64,000 nucleotides of DNA, from the NCBI GenBank assembly GCA_017446095.1, contig JAFSRN010000002.1:47674-111673 (forward strand). The letters are read 5' to 3'. Below are positions 36,322-44,046 of the stretch, in pieces; position 1 is the stretch's first letter, and each line of letters begins with the position of its first letter. The DNA is from Eubacterium sp. (GTDB taxonomy: Bacteria; Bacillota; Clostridia; Oscillospirales; Acutalibacteraceae). The notes under the pieces were generated by a model. The model had not been told where the DNA came from, ran no database searches, and saw nothing but the letters and a program-made list of their open reading frames with translations. The position numbers were made by a program, and so were the translations under genes.

Positions 36322-36503
36322 GTAGGGGCGATTCACGAATCGCCCGTTGCGAAACAAACGGTTTCGCAATGTTCAATTGGGGACTGTCCCCAATTGAACA
36401 AATGGTTCTTGTTACATTGTGGTTAAGGTAACCATTTTATTGACCTTCGGTCAATCGGAAAAATCGTTTATTTTTCCGCGGGCGATTCGTGAATCGCCCC
36501 TAC
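36322..36503. repeat. Dense cluster of palindromes inside a 25-bp exact inverted repeat
   Basis: Outer arms 36322-36346 and 36479-36503 are exact 25-bp inverted copies, each itself the P1 palindrome (GGCGATTC-AC-GAATCGCC). Between them, with almost no spacer, are hairpins at 36347-36369 (9-bp arms), 36370-36400 (15-bp perfect arms with one central base), 36402-36435, 36439-36455 (7-bp arms) and 36456-36478 (9-bp arms). Confidence 0.9.
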
Positions 36504-36504
36504 T

Positions 36505-36531
36505 CAAAAAAAGGACGGCGCGCCGTCCTTT
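36505..36531 (-). terminator. Terminator of the zinc uptake operon
   Basis: AAAGGACGGCG/CGCCGTCCTTT with a T run on the minus strand, next to the lipoprotein stop. Confidence 0.85.
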
Positions 36532-36533
36532 TG

Positions 36534-37289
36534 TTAATACTGTGTATTTTCCTCTGTTGTGCAGTCCACAAGCTCGCCGTTTTTTACCGTGCCGTACACA
36601 AGCACAATCGTGCCGAAGGCAGGCAACTCCATATTGTCGCCGGAAATTCCGATTTCCCACGAGCCGTCGTAGTACGCGTCCTGCAGGGTAGTTTCGTCCT
36701 TAACTCTGCCGTAGCAGCAGACGGTCTTGCCTTCAAACGCCTCTTTTTTCTGGATGATATTCGTTATCTCAACCCTCTCGAGCGTGTTGTCCATAGCGAG
36801 CATATCAACATCGTAATCGCGCGCTTCAAAATCCTCCTTAACCGTGATTTTTGCATCAACAATCCAGAGTCCGTCAAGCGCAGCCTCGTTGACCTCGTAC
36901 TTGCCGCTTACCTGAACAAGAGCGCCGTTTGCAGGTGCTTTTGAGGCGTCGTCAAGCTTTATTTCCCACTGCCAGTCGCAGCACTTTGTCTGGTCGTTAT
37001 AGCCCCAGACGTAGTACCTTGCGGTGTCGTTGTACGCATCAATCAGCGTGCCGAACGTGCCTTCCTTAACGGTTTCCTTGCCGTCAAAATCACCCTTCTG
37101 GTCGTTGTAAAAAATGTTCTGATACAGCGTGTATTCCGACGTGTTCAGCGCAGTCGGCATTGTGCCGGACGCGGTATCCGACGCCTTGGCGGTAGTCTTT
37201 TCCTCAGTGCCGTCCTTTGCGCCGGAACAGCCTGCAAACGCCGCCAGAATCATCACCGCGCAGAGTATTAAACTGAATAATCTTTTCAT
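36534..37289 (-). CDS. Lipoprotein with two OB-like domains, zinc operon
   Basis: A 251-residue lipoprotein: signal peptide and lipobox LAAFAGC (Cys20). Two related beta-rich units follow; each has a GK/GxxV...G strand pattern and the first a vicinal cysteine pair (TKCCDWQWEI). The unit resembles the one in the lipoprotein at 40423-40884 (GCCQQGIEF). OB-fold proteins with a CC pair are known near zinc-homeostasis genes, but I infer the fold only from pattern. It starts 3 nt after znuB and ends the operon, so it probably assists metal capture or sensing outside the membrane. No catalytic motif seen. Confidence 0.75.
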   Translation of the reverse strand: MKRLFSLILCAVMILAAFAGCSGAKDGTEEKTTAKASDTASGTMPTALNTSEYTLYQNIFYNDQKGDFDGKETVKEGTFGTLIDAYNDTARYYVWGYNDQTKCCDWQWEIKLDDASKAPANGALVQVSGKYEVNEAALDGLWIVDAKITVKEDFEARDYDVDMLAMDNTLERVEITNIIQKKEAFEGKTVCCYGRVKDETTLQDAYYDGSWEIGISGDNMELPAFGTIVLVYGTVKNGELVDCTTEENTQY

Positions 37290-37292
37290 CCT

Positions 37293-38135
37293 CTATCTCC
37301 TAACTGCCCCGATGAGCCAAAACACAAAAAATCCAACCATATCCGCGCCCACGATTGTGGAACCTACGGGCGTGCCTGCAAGCACGGAAATCACAATTCC
37401 GAGCGCCGCACACACGACGGAAAATACCGCCGAGCATATTGTAACCGACCTGAAGCTTTTGAACACGCGCATTGCCGACAGCGCAGGGAAAATTACGAGC
37501 GCCGATATAAGCAGCGAGCCTACAAGGTTCATTGCAAGCACAATAATCACCGCAATTACAATTGCAATCAGAAGATTGTATGCGCTTGCGTTTGTGCCTG
37601 TTGCGCGTGCAAAATTCTCATCAAAAGTAACAGTAAAAATCTTGTTGTAAAACAGTAAAAACAGCACCACAACCGCAACGGACAAAACCACGCACAGCCA
37701 CACGGAAGCCTTTGACAGCGTGAGGATTGACGTTGAGCCGAACAGCGTTGTGCAAACGTCGCCGGACACATTGCTTGAAGTCGGAAACAGATTCATAACA
37801 ATATAGCCGACTGCAAGCGAGCCCACGCTTATCATCGCAACTGCCGCGTCGCCCTTTATTTTGCGGTTTTTGCCGCCTGCAAGCAGCAGTATTGCGGACA
37901 CAACCGTTACGGGCAGCACAAGCAGCATATTGTTTGTAAGCCCCGTGACCGCCGCCACAGCCATTGCGCCGAACGCAACGTGCGAAAGTCCGTCGCCGAT
38001 AAACGAAAAGCGTTTAAGCACAAGCGTTACACCCATAAGCGACGAGCAAAGTGCAATCAGCACGCCAACAATAAGCGCATAGCGAACAAACGGCAGCGAG
38101 AAATGCATAGAGAGTTGCTGCAATAAGTTACTCAC
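37293..38135 (-). CDS. znuB: Zinc/manganese-type ABC transporter permease
   Basis: A ~280-residue polytopic permease of the ABC-3 (ZnuB/MntB) family with about eight or nine membrane segments. The cytoplasmic coupling segment is RFSFIGDGLSHVAFGAMAVA and a late NLVGSLLISALVIFPALSAM is typical. The GTG at 38135 lies about 8 nt from AGGGGG; the GTG at 38141 is an alternative but nearly touches that site. Either start overlaps the 3' end of the ATPase gene, so translation is coupled. Metal specificity is inferred from the binding protein. Confidence 0.92.
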   Translation of the reverse strand: MSNLLQQLSMHFSLPFVRYALIVGVLIALCSSLMGVTLVLKRFSFIGDGLSHVAFGAMAVAAVTGLTNNMLLVLPVTVVSAILLLAGGKNRKIKGDAAVAMISVGSLAVGYIVMNLFPTSSNVSGDVCTTLFGSTSILTLSKASVWLCVVLSVAVVVLFLLFYNKIFTVTFDENFARATGTNASAYNLLIAIVIAVIIVLAMNLVGSLLISALVIFPALSAMRVFKSFRSVTICSAVFSVVCAALGIVISVLAGTPVGSTIVGADMVGFFVFWLIGAVRR

Positions 38136-38841
38136 TGTCACCGCCCCCTTTCACATTAAGGAACGCGCCTGCTACGCTGCTTGCAAGGTATTCCTGCGTT
38201 GTGCCGAAAAAGCTTTCGCTTCCGATATGCAGAATGTGCGATGCGTTTTCAACCGCGGCTTTTATATCGTGCGAAATCATAATTACTGTAACGCCCTTGC
38301 CGTTGAGCTCGCTGATGAGCGCGTACATATCCGCCGTTACAACAGGGTCAAGACCCGTAACAGGCTCGTCGAGCAGCAGCAGACGCCGTGTTGCGCACAG
38401 CGCCCTTGCAAGCAGAACTCTCTGCTGCTGACCGCCCGAAAGCTCGCGGTAGCACCTTTTTGCAAGGTGTGTTATATCAAGTTCCTGCATAACCTCGGCG
38501 GCGCGCTCTTTGTCCGTCTTTGAGTAAAACGGTCTGAACCCGCTTCTGCCAAGGCATCCCGAGATTACAATCTCGCGCACCGAGGCGGGAAAATCCTTTT
38601 GCACAACCGTCTGCTGCGGCAGGTAGCCGATTTCGTTTTTGCTCAGTCCGTCGCCGTATTCAATTTCTCCGCCGAGCTGTGCCTGCAAGCCGAGCAGCGT
38701 TTTTACAAGCGTGCTTTTGCCCGAGCCGTTTTCGCCCACAATGCACAGGTAATCACCGCTGTTGACTTCAAAACTGACGCCCGAGGCAACCACCTTTGAA
38801 TCGTAGCCGAGTTCAAGATTTTTTACTGTTAAAAGTGCCAT
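38128..38841 (-). CDS. znuC: Zinc/manganese-type ABC transporter ATPase
   Basis: A 237-residue ABC ATPase. Walker A GENGSGKSTLV (about residue 38), Q-loop in LPQQTVVQKDFP, signature LSGGQQQRV (about 137), Walker B LLLLDEPVTGLD and the switch His in MISHD are all intact. The family pattern VREIVISGCLGRSG marks the metal-uptake (MntB/ZnuC) group. Start ATG with GAGGTGAG. It lies 11 nt after znuA and overlaps the permease. Confidence 0.94.
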   Translation of the reverse strand: MALLTVKNLELGYDSKVVASGVSFEVNSGDYLCIVGENGSGKSTLVKTLLGLQAQLGGEIEYGDGLSKNEIGYLPQQTVVQKDFPASVREIVISGCLGRSGFRPFYSKTDKERAAEVMQELDITHLAKRCYRELSGGQQQRVLLARALCATRRLLLLDEPVTGLDPVVTADMYALISELNGKGVTVIMISHDIKAAVENASHILHIGSESFFGTTQEYLASSVAGAFLNVKGGGDSE

Positions 38842-38852
38842 TATCTCACCTC

Positions 38853-39842
38853 TTAAGCGAGTGCCTCTTTCAGCACCGCAAGATTGCTTTGCATAGCTTT
38901 AAGATACGTTGCGCCGCCCTCGACGTCCTTTGCCGTAGTGCTTTGCATCGAATCAAGCACAAGCACCTTCTGGTCTTTAGATTTTGTATTCTGAATAATC
39001 GTGTTTGCGATTTTTTTGTCGCTGCTTTCAATAACCATAATGTTTTTGAGGTTGAGCTCGTCCGCCTTGCCTGCAAGGAAGGTTATCGTTTCAAAACTCG
39101 CCTCGCTCTCTGCAGAGCAGCCCACAAATGCGGCGTAGTATTTGATGCCGTAGTCGTCGGTAAGGTACCTGAACGGGAATCTGTCGCCAAACAGCAGCAC
39201 CTTCGTTTTTGCAGACGCCACAGCGCTTTCGTATTCCTTGTCGAGCTTGTCAAGCTGCGCCTTGTAAGCGGCGGCGTTTGCAGTGTAGGCGTCCTTATTG
39301 GTTGCGTCCGCCTCGCCGAAAGCCGTGCTTATAGCGTCAACAAACACGCCTGCGTTTTTGAGCGACAGCCACACGTGCTCGTCGTACTCCGGTTCTTCCT
39401 CGCCTTCCCCTTCGGCATCCTCTTCTTCCTCGCCCTGCATACCTTCAACAACCTCTTCCTCTTTGGCGCTGTTGCCAAGGGTTTCAAGCAGGTTCACGGT
39501 TTTCATATCCTGATTTGTCGCGTTTTTAAGCGCGTCGTCAACCCACGAATCACTTTCGCCGCCTACATAGATAAACACGTCGCAGGTGGAAATTTTAACG
39601 ATGTCGTCAGCCGTTGGCTGGAAGCTGTGCAAATCGGCGCCCGTATCGAGCAGCAGAGTTACATCGGCTGCTTCAGCCTTGTCGCCAAGCACGTTGAGCG
39701 CCCAGTCGTAGGCAGGGAAAATTGTGCAAACCACCTTGAGTTTGCCGTCGTTTTTCTGCTCTGTTTCCTGTTTTGCGGCACAGCCTGCAAACACAGCAGC
39801 AAGAAGTACCGCGCATAATATAATTGAAATTATTTTTTTCAT
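38853..39842 (-). CDS. znuA: Zinc-type ABC transporter substrate-binding lipoprotein
   Basis: A 329-residue cluster A-I (ZnuA/AdcA) lipoprotein: signal peptide with lipobox AAVFAGC. The metal ligands of the family are visible as His in DTGADLHSFQPT, His in EYDEHVWLSLKNA, and a late Glu/Asp. The third His of the usual FGDRFPFRYLTDDYG region is preserved only in part. A strongly acidic insert (EEEEDAEGEGEEEPEYDEH) replaces the His-rich loop that many zinc binders have just before the second His. I take the ATG at 39842 with AGGAGG; the frame extends to 39902 without support. Zinc is most likely; manganese is possible. Confidence 0.9.
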   Translation of the reverse strand: MKKIISIILCAVLLAAVFAGCAAKQETEQKNDGKLKVVCTIFPAYDWALNVLGDKAEAADVTLLLDTGADLHSFQPTADDIVKISTCDVFIYVGGESDSWVDDALKNATNQDMKTVNLLETLGNSAKEEEVVEGMQGEEEEDAEGEGEEEPEYDEHVWLSLKNAGVFVDAISTAFGEADATNKDAYTANAAAYKAQLDKLDKEYESAVASAKTKVLLFGDRFPFRYLTDDYGIKYYAAFVGCSAESEASFETITFLAGKADELNLKNIMVIESSDKKIANTIIQNTKSKDQKVLVLDSMQSTTAKDVEGGATYLKAMQSNLAVLKEALA

Positions 39843-39927
39843 AATAAAAAACCTCCTGATAAACACTACTAACAGAGGGCGCACTACGCCCCCTGATTGC
39901 AAATTGTAAAAATACAGATTTGCCTGT

Positions 39928-40224
39928 TTAATCAGAAAGTTTTACCTTAAGTGTAATTAAATTTTCAGAATTACGGCACGCCGAAACTGCGCCTATAACG
40001 AGTACAAGCGCAAAAACAACAGCCGCTACAGCATTAATAACCGCAGGGTCGGGCGTGGTATTGTCAAAAATATGCAGGCAGGTGTTTACCGTCTGGCAAA
40101 TCCGGCAGTCGTCGCCCGAGCAGTTATGCTCTGATTCAAATACAACAAAGAGAACGGACAGCACAAAAACAAGCGCGATTGTCACAGCCATAATTGCCGA
40201 AATCCGCTTTTTAGCATTTTGCAT
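39928..40224 (-). CDS. Small two-helix membrane protein with Cys-rich loop, first gene of zinc operon
   Basis: A 98-residue protein with a membrane segment near residues 10-30 and another near 65-85. The outside loop between them has four cysteines and two histidines (EHNCSGDDCRICQTVNTCLH), a likely metal- or disulfide-forming site. The start has GGAGG and a strong promoter precedes it. It heads the znuACB operon, and a CGCCC/GGGCG hairpin lies in the 85-nt gap to znuA. Small proteins of this layout occur next to metal uptake genes in Firmicutes; a role in metal handling is inference. Confidence 0.75.
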   Translation of the reverse strand: MQNAKKRISAIMAVTIALVFVLSVLFVVFESEHNCSGDDCRICQTVNTCLHIFDNTTPDPAVINAVAAVVFALVLVIGAVSACRNSENLITLKVKLSD

Positions 40225-40251
40225 AGCTATCCCTCCTTTGATAATAGGTAT

Positions 40252-40280
40252 ATTATAAAACTATTGATTGACAATGTCAA
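40252..40280 (-). promoter_or_regulatory. Zinc operon promoter with palindromic operator over the -35
   Basis: TTGACA (on the minus strand at 40280-40275 read as TTGACA), 17 bp, TATAAT (40257-40252). The -35 lies in TTGACAATGTCAA (40268-40280), a perfect 6-1-6 inverted repeat, which fits a FUR-family (Zur-like) repressor site by shape but not by the classic Zur sequence. Confidence 0.7.
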
Positions 40281-40342
40281 ATGCAATTGAATTCATATGA
40301 TTGCCTGTTCATCAGTTAGCCGTCAGCAGCCTTATTGCAATA

Positions 40343-40394
40343 GGTATGGGCGAAGCCCATCCCTGCTGAATACAGAACACTGAACACCGAAAAC
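40343..40394. repeat. GGGC-palindrome plus GAACACTG heptamers
   Basis: GGTATGGGC-GAA-GCCCATCC core followed by GAATACA-GAACACT-GAACACC-GAAAAC. Confidence 0.75.
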
Positions 40395-40395
40395 A

Positions 40396-40420
40396 AAAAG
40401 GACGGCATCGCCGTCCTTTT
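40396..40420 (-). terminator. Terminator of the small lipoprotein gene
   Basis: AAAAGGACGGC-ATC-GCCGTCCTTTT, T run on both strands, next to the stop at 40423. Confidence 0.85.
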
Positions 40421-40422
40421 CT

Positions 40423-40884
40423 CTATACTTCCTTAATTGTTGCGTTTTTCAGGTATACGCACTCAACCTCGCTGTTGCCGATGGTGTATGTGTCAAACGT
40501 GCCTGTTACCTCGATTTCGGTATAAATCACAGGCAGTTCGGCAAAATCGGGTTCCTTTTCGCACTTGAATTCAATGCCCTGCTGGCAGCAGCCCTGCGTG
40601 TCCGAAACCTTGCAGGAATAGTGGCGCTCGCCGCTTAAATCATCGTCGGCATACTCAAACTCGCCCTTTACTTTTACGGTTTTGCCCTTATAATTGGCAG
40701 GAGTCATCATCATATCGTACACCTGCGAATAAGCAACCGTGCCGCTCACCTTTGACAGGTCGTAATCAATTTTTGCCGCCTGTGCAGTAGTTTTCTCCGG
40801 CGCGTCCTTTTTGCCGCCTGAACAGCCTGCAAAAAACGTTGCAATAATCACAATGCACAGTATTAAACTAAATAACCTTTTCAT
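40423..40884 (-). CDS. Lipoprotein with single OB-like domain, relative of the zinc-operon lipoprotein
   Basis: A 153-residue lipoprotein with lipobox ATFFAGC. The mature part is one beta-rich unit: NYKGKTVKVKGEFEY, then a vicinal Cys pair in TQGCCQQGIEFKCEKEP and IEVTGTFDTY. Its signal peptide (MKRLFSLILC) and the CC unit parallel the lipoprotein at 36534-37289, so the two are probably paralogues that flank the zinc transporter operon. The ATG at 40884 has GAGGTG; the longer frame runs into a repeat. Function unknown; metal-related role inferred. Confidence 0.75.
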   Translation of the reverse strand: MKRLFSLILCIVIIATFFAGCSGGKKDAPEKTTAQAAKIDYDLSKVSGTVAYSQVYDMMMTPANYKGKTVKVKGEFEYADDDLSGERHYSCKVSDTQGCCQQGIEFKCEKEPDFAELPVIYTEIEVTGTFDTYTIGNSEVECVYLKNATIKEV

Positions 40885-40901
40885 ATTACACCTCGTATTG
40901 A

Positions 40902-41032
40902 TAATGTATTCGGTGTTCAGTTGTCTGGTGCTGCGCACAGCTATTATAATGGGTATGGGCAAAACCCCTCCCTGCTGAATACCGAAAACCGAAAACCGAA
41001 AACTGAAAACTGAAAACCGAAAACCGAAAACT
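40902..41032. repeat. Inverted heptamer element, GTTCAGT and CGAAAAC arms
   Basis: Left GTATTCG-GTGTTCA-GTTGTCT units, GCTGCGCACAGC and GGTATGGGC-AAA-ACCC cores, right arm of about nine CCGAAAA/CTGAAAA units. Confidence 0.85.
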
Positions 41033-41033
41033 G

Positions 41034-41057
41034 AAAAAGCGCCGCACGGCGCTTTTT
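41034..41057 (-). terminator. Terminator of the ABC-2 permease gene
   Basis: AAAAAGCGCCG/CGGCGCTTTTT with a 2-nt centre, at the gene's stop. Confidence 0.85.
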
Positions 41058-41058
41058 C

Positions 41059-41901
41059 TTACAGATGATAAATCAAATCGTCGCTCTTCCAGATGAACAC
41101 GCCAATGCCTATAATCAGCGTAACGATGGAAACTATTGTTGCGTATGCAAGCAGCTTCCAGCTCATCGGTATGCCGTAAAGCACACACTGCCTGAACAGC
41201 TCTATCATCGAATACAGCGGATTTATCTTGATAATTACGATTATCCACCTTGTTGTGATGCGCTGCAACGGATACAGAATCGGCACCATATACATCAGAA
41301 GGCGTGTAACAACGTCCCAGATGTATTCAATATCCCTGAAATACACCGCAAGCACGGACAGTATAAGCCCAACGCCTGTTGAAAACAGCAGGATAAGGAA
41401 CATCGGCACAAAGCACAGCAGCACTCGCCATGTGAGGTGCAGCGCGTGACCGTTGCTGACGCCCGTTGTTTTGAAAAATATCCACACTACAATCAGGCAC
41501 AGAATCGAAATCGCAAATGTTACGAAGGTCGAGAATATGCTCGACAGCGGATACATATACTTTGGTACGTAAACCTTTTTGATTATGGCGGAATTACGCC
41601 TGAATGAGGTCATTGCCTGCTTTGTTGATGTGTTGAAGAAATCGTACAGCAGACGGCCTGTAAACAGGAACACCGGATAGCAGATAACGTGTGAGTTACT
41701 TCTGCCGAAAATTCCGATGAATACAACCGAAAGTACGGTCATATTGAGCAACGGCTGAAGGAAGCTCCAGAATATGCCCATCCACGAATCTCTATACTTG
41801 AGTTTAACGTTTTTACGCGTCAGTTCAAACAGCAAGTTTTTGTATTTGCTAAAGACTTCAACGCCGTGCGTTAACTCCTGTTCTGCTTTATTTTGACTCA
41901 T
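41059..41901 (-). CDS. ABC-2 type polysaccharide/teichoic acid export permease, no ATPase beside it
   Basis: A 280-residue membrane protein of the ABC-2 family (TagG/Wzm/KpsM type). Features: amphipathic N-terminus (ELTRKNVKLKYRDSWMGIFWSFLQPLL, the typical family opening), six membrane segments, and the late motif AVYFRDIEYIWDVV. Such permeases export undecaprenyl-linked polymers with a TagH/Wzt ATPase; that gene is not adjacent on either side. The ATG at 41901 has GAGGTG. The upstream frame to 41973 lacks a ribosome site. Its polymer is unknown. Confidence 0.88.
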   Translation of the reverse strand: MSQNKAEQELTHGVEVFSKYKNLLFELTRKNVKLKYRDSWMGIFWSFLQPLLNMTVLSVVFIGIFGRSNSHVICYPVFLFTGRLLYDFFNTSTKQAMTSFRRNSAIIKKVYVPKYMYPLSSIFSTFVTFAISILCLIVVWIFFKTTGVSNGHALHLTWRVLLCFVPMFLILLFSTGVGLILSVLAVYFRDIEYIWDVVTRLLMYMVPILYPLQRITTRWIIVIIKINPLYSMIELFRQCVLYGIPMSWKLLAYATIVSIVTLIIGIGVFIWKSDDLIYHL

Positions 41902-41979
41902 AAAAGCACCTCGTAAAAGGTAAATCTCATTTTTAATATGTAGCATTATAGCACATTGCAAATAAATTTGCAAGTTTTA

Positions 41980-42103
41980 TAAAATTATGAATTATGAATT
42001 ATAAATTATTAATTTAGGGCAGGCGTTGCCCGCACCCATTATAATGCCCGTGCGGCGAGCACCCATAATTCATCATTCATCATTTATAACTCATCATTCA
42101 TCG
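41980..42103. repeat. Inverted heptamer element, AATTATG and ATTCATC arms
   Basis: Left AATTATG-AATTATA-AATTATT, GGGCAGGCGTTGCCCGC and GCCCGTGCGGCGAGC cores, right arm ATTCATC-ATTCATC-ATTTATA. The aroK stop TGA (42100-42098) lies in the right arm. Confidence 0.85.
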
Positions 42104-42589
42104 CGTCAGCGATGCAATAGTCATCGCCGTCTTACGTGCTGCCATGCTGCCGTCCACGGTTATGTCCGCCGCGGCTTCATATTTGGGGCGACGCTCGTCA
42201 AACAGCGCCCTCGCCTTTTCCCTATCGTTAAACAGCGGACGGTTTGTACTGTCGCCGATACGGTCGCAGATAGTGTCAAAATCCGCGTCGAGGAATACAA
42301 TTTTGCCGCCTTTTTTAAGCGCTTCAACATTGCGCTCAAACGTCACCGCGCCGCCGCCTGTTGAGATAACGCAGTTTTTGAGTTCCGCCGTTTCGCAGCA
42401 AATCTGATACTCAAGGTCGCGGAAAAAGTCCTCGCCGTAAATCTCAAATATCGCCTTAATCGGTATGCCCTGCTTTTTTTCAACAAGCTCGTCCGTATCA
42501 ACAAAACGCCTGCCGCAAATCTTGGCAAGCTCGCGTCCGACAACGGTCTTGCCGCTGCCCATAAAACCGCATAGGATTATGTTGTTCAC
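42098..42589 (-). CDS. aroK: Shikimate kinase
   Basis: A 163-residue P-loop kinase phosphorylating shikimate, step five of the aromatic pathway. Walker A GFMGSGKTVVGR (residues about 8-19), DTDELVE, GEDFFRDLE (shikimate-binding Arg) and STGGGAV are intact. The start is a GTG at 42589 with GAGGTG 7 nt upstream. aroE lies 117 bp upstream on the same strand, with a repeat element between. The rest of the pathway is not in the window. Confidence 0.95.
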   Translation of the reverse strand: MNNIILCGFMGSGKTVVGRELAKICGRRFVDTDELVEKKQGIPIKAIFEIYGEDFFRDLEYQICCETAELKNCVISTGGGAVTFERNVEALKKGGKIVFLDADFDTICDRIGDSTNRPLFNDREKARALFDERRPKYEAAADITVDGSMAARKTAMTIASLTR

Positions 42590-42605
42590 TCGGTTTCACC
42601 TCGTT

Positions 42606-42717
42606 TTAATTCGGAATTCGGAGTTCGGAATGCGGAATTAATGTTTCTTGCTACGCTCTTACAATAAAATGGGTGTGGGCGAAGCCCGCCATCAATTCCT
42701 AATTCCTAATTCCGAGT
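42606..42717. repeat. Inverted heptamer element, AATTCGG/CCGAATT arms
   Basis: Left AATTCGG-AATTCGG-AGTTCGG-AATGCGG, core GGGTGTGGGC-GAA-GCCCGCC, right AATTCCT-AATTCCT-AATTCCG-AGTTCCG-CATT. Even the variant unit AATGCGG is mirrored in the opposite arm. The aroE stop lies inside the right arm. Confidence 0.9.
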
Positions 42718-43524
42718 TCCGCATTGTTTGATTATTTCGTCTACGACGGAATAATCAAACTTGATGTTATTCCATATCTCCTGCGCTACGGCTGCCTGCC
42801 ATACAAGCATTGACAGTCCGTTAACCGCTTTTACATCTGCTTCGCGTGCGTAGCGCAGCAGCAGCGTTTCGCGCGGATTATATATCGCGTCAAACACCGC
42901 GCCCGCCTGCTCAACCACCTCTTTGGGCAGAGGGCTTTCGTCCACATTCGGGTACATTCCGACGGGCGTTCCGTTTATGATTAAATCATACGCGCCGCCC
43001 ACTGTTGACAGCGTGATTATGCGGCAGTCCTTTTTAGTTTTCTCTTTAATCTCTTTCTTGATTTCAAGCGCCTTTGCCGCATTGCGCGCCGCAATAGTCA
43101 CATCTGCGCCTGCGAGCACACTTTCAAAAGCAAACATACGGCTGACGCCGCCGCTGCCGAGCACAAGCACACGTCCGCCGAGCTTAATACCTGCGCCCTT
43201 TAACGCACGCAGAAAGCCCTCGCAGTCGGTGTTGTATCCCCTGCTTTTGCCCTTGGCGTTCTTCACCGTGTTCACCGCGCCGAACAGCGCCGCCTTTTTA
43301 TCAAGCTTATCAAGCGTGGGTATAATATTGATTTTATGAGGAATAGTTACATTGTAGCCGTCAAGCTCATTGAGGTAATCAGCACTGTCAAGCTCTTCGG
43401 GCGGTATCTCGCGGCACAAGTATTCGCCGTCGATATTTGCCGTTTCCATAAGCAGCGCGTGTATCTGCGGGCTTATGGAATGACCGAGCGGATAGCCTAT
43501 TAGCGCAAACTCTTTTTTGCTCAA
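42706..43524 (-). CDS. aroE: Shikimate dehydrogenase
   Basis: A 272-residue NADPH-dependent enzyme reducing 3-dehydroshikimate. Motifs: GYPLGHSISPQIHALL (shikimate site), NVTIPHK with the catalytic Lys, NTDCEGF and the nucleotide fold VLGSGGVSRMF. The start is a TTG at 43524, 7 nt after GAGGTG; no better start exists. The last five residues (CGTRN) and the TAG stop are encoded by the heptamer array, so the native C-terminus has been replaced or extended by repeat DNA. Confidence 0.94.
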   Translation of the reverse strand: MSKKEFALIGYPLGHSISPQIHALLMETANIDGEYLCREIPPEELDSADYLNELDGYNVTIPHKINIIPTLDKLDKKAALFGAVNTVKNAKGKSRGYNTDCEGFLRALKGAGIKLGGRVLVLGSGGVSRMFAFESVLAGADVTIAARNAAKALEIKKEIKEKTKKDCRIITLSTVGGAYDLIINGTPVGMYPNVDESPLPKEVVEQAGAVFDAIYNPRETLLLRYAREADVKAVNGLSMLVWQAAVAQEIWNNIKFDYSVVDEIIKQCGTRN

Positions 43525-43548
43525 ATTGAATCACCTCAAAAAAATGTA

Positions 43549-43577
43549 TTGACAAATACATCAAAAATTTATAATAT
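43549..43577 (+). promoter_or_regulatory. acpP promoter
   Basis: TTGACA (43549-43554), 17 bp, TAATAT (43572-43577); TATAAT at 43570 is an alternative with a 15-bp spacer. Confidence 0.7.
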
Positions 43578-43629
43578 GATAATAGCATATATGTTATTCA
43601 ATAACAACTATTTTTTCAAGGAGTACATT

Positions 43630-43860
43630 ATGATTTTTGACGAAGTTAAAGAGATTTTGGCAGATGAACTTGACATTAATATTGATGATATCGAAATGAA
43701 TTCCAACCTTATGGACGACCTCGGCGCTGACTCGCTGGACGCAATTGATATTGTTATGAGCGTTGAGGATCAGTACTCGATTGAAGTACCCGACGAGGTT
43801 ATAAAATCAATCAAAACGGTTGAGGATATAGTATCGTTTATAGAAAGTAATATAGATTAA
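43630..43860 (+). CDS. acpP: Acyl carrier protein
   Basis: A 76-residue acidic four-helix protein. The phosphopantetheine attachment Ser is in GADSLDAIDIV. The start ATG at 43630 has AAGGAG; upstream in-frame codons to 43549 overlap the promoter. It is monocistronic, away from fatty-acid synthesis genes, between divergent aroE and glpK, with its own promoter and terminator. It may serve fatty acid synthesis or a specialised pathway; the sequence does not decide. Confidence 0.95.
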   Translation: MIFDEVKEILADELDINIDDIEMNSNLMDDLGADSLDAIDIVMSVEDQYSIEVPDEVIKSIKTVEDIVSFIESNID

Positions 43861-43862
43861 CA

Positions 43863-43884
43863 AAAAGAGCCGCGAGGCTCTTTT
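43863..43884 (+). terminator. acpP terminator
   Basis: AAAAGAGCC-GCGA-GGCTCTTTT right after the stop. Confidence 0.85.
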
Positions 43885-43887
43885 GTT

Positions 43888-43997
43888 GTATTCGGTATTC
43901 GGTGTTCAGTATTCGGTTGTTTGGTGAGCTTCGCTCACACTCATTAATTATAATAGGTATGGGCAAAGCCCATCTTTAACTGAAAACCGAAAACTAA
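43888..43997. repeat. Inverted heptamer element, GTATTCG and CGAAAAC arms
   Basis: Left GTATTCG-GTATTCG-GTGTTCA-GTATTCG, hairpins GTGAGC-TTC-GCTCAC and GGTATGGGC-AAA-GCCCATC, right CTGAAAA-CCGAAAA-CTAA. Confidence 0.85.
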
Positions 43998-44046
43998 TTT
44001 GTAATAATAACCAAATATCCGCTTGTTTTTTCGTTAATTATATAAA

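Noticed and set aside
36370-36400. Rho-independent terminator
   Set aside because: The hairpin is perfect but lacks a T run on either strand and lies upstream of the promoter-facing gene; it is part of the palindrome cluster.
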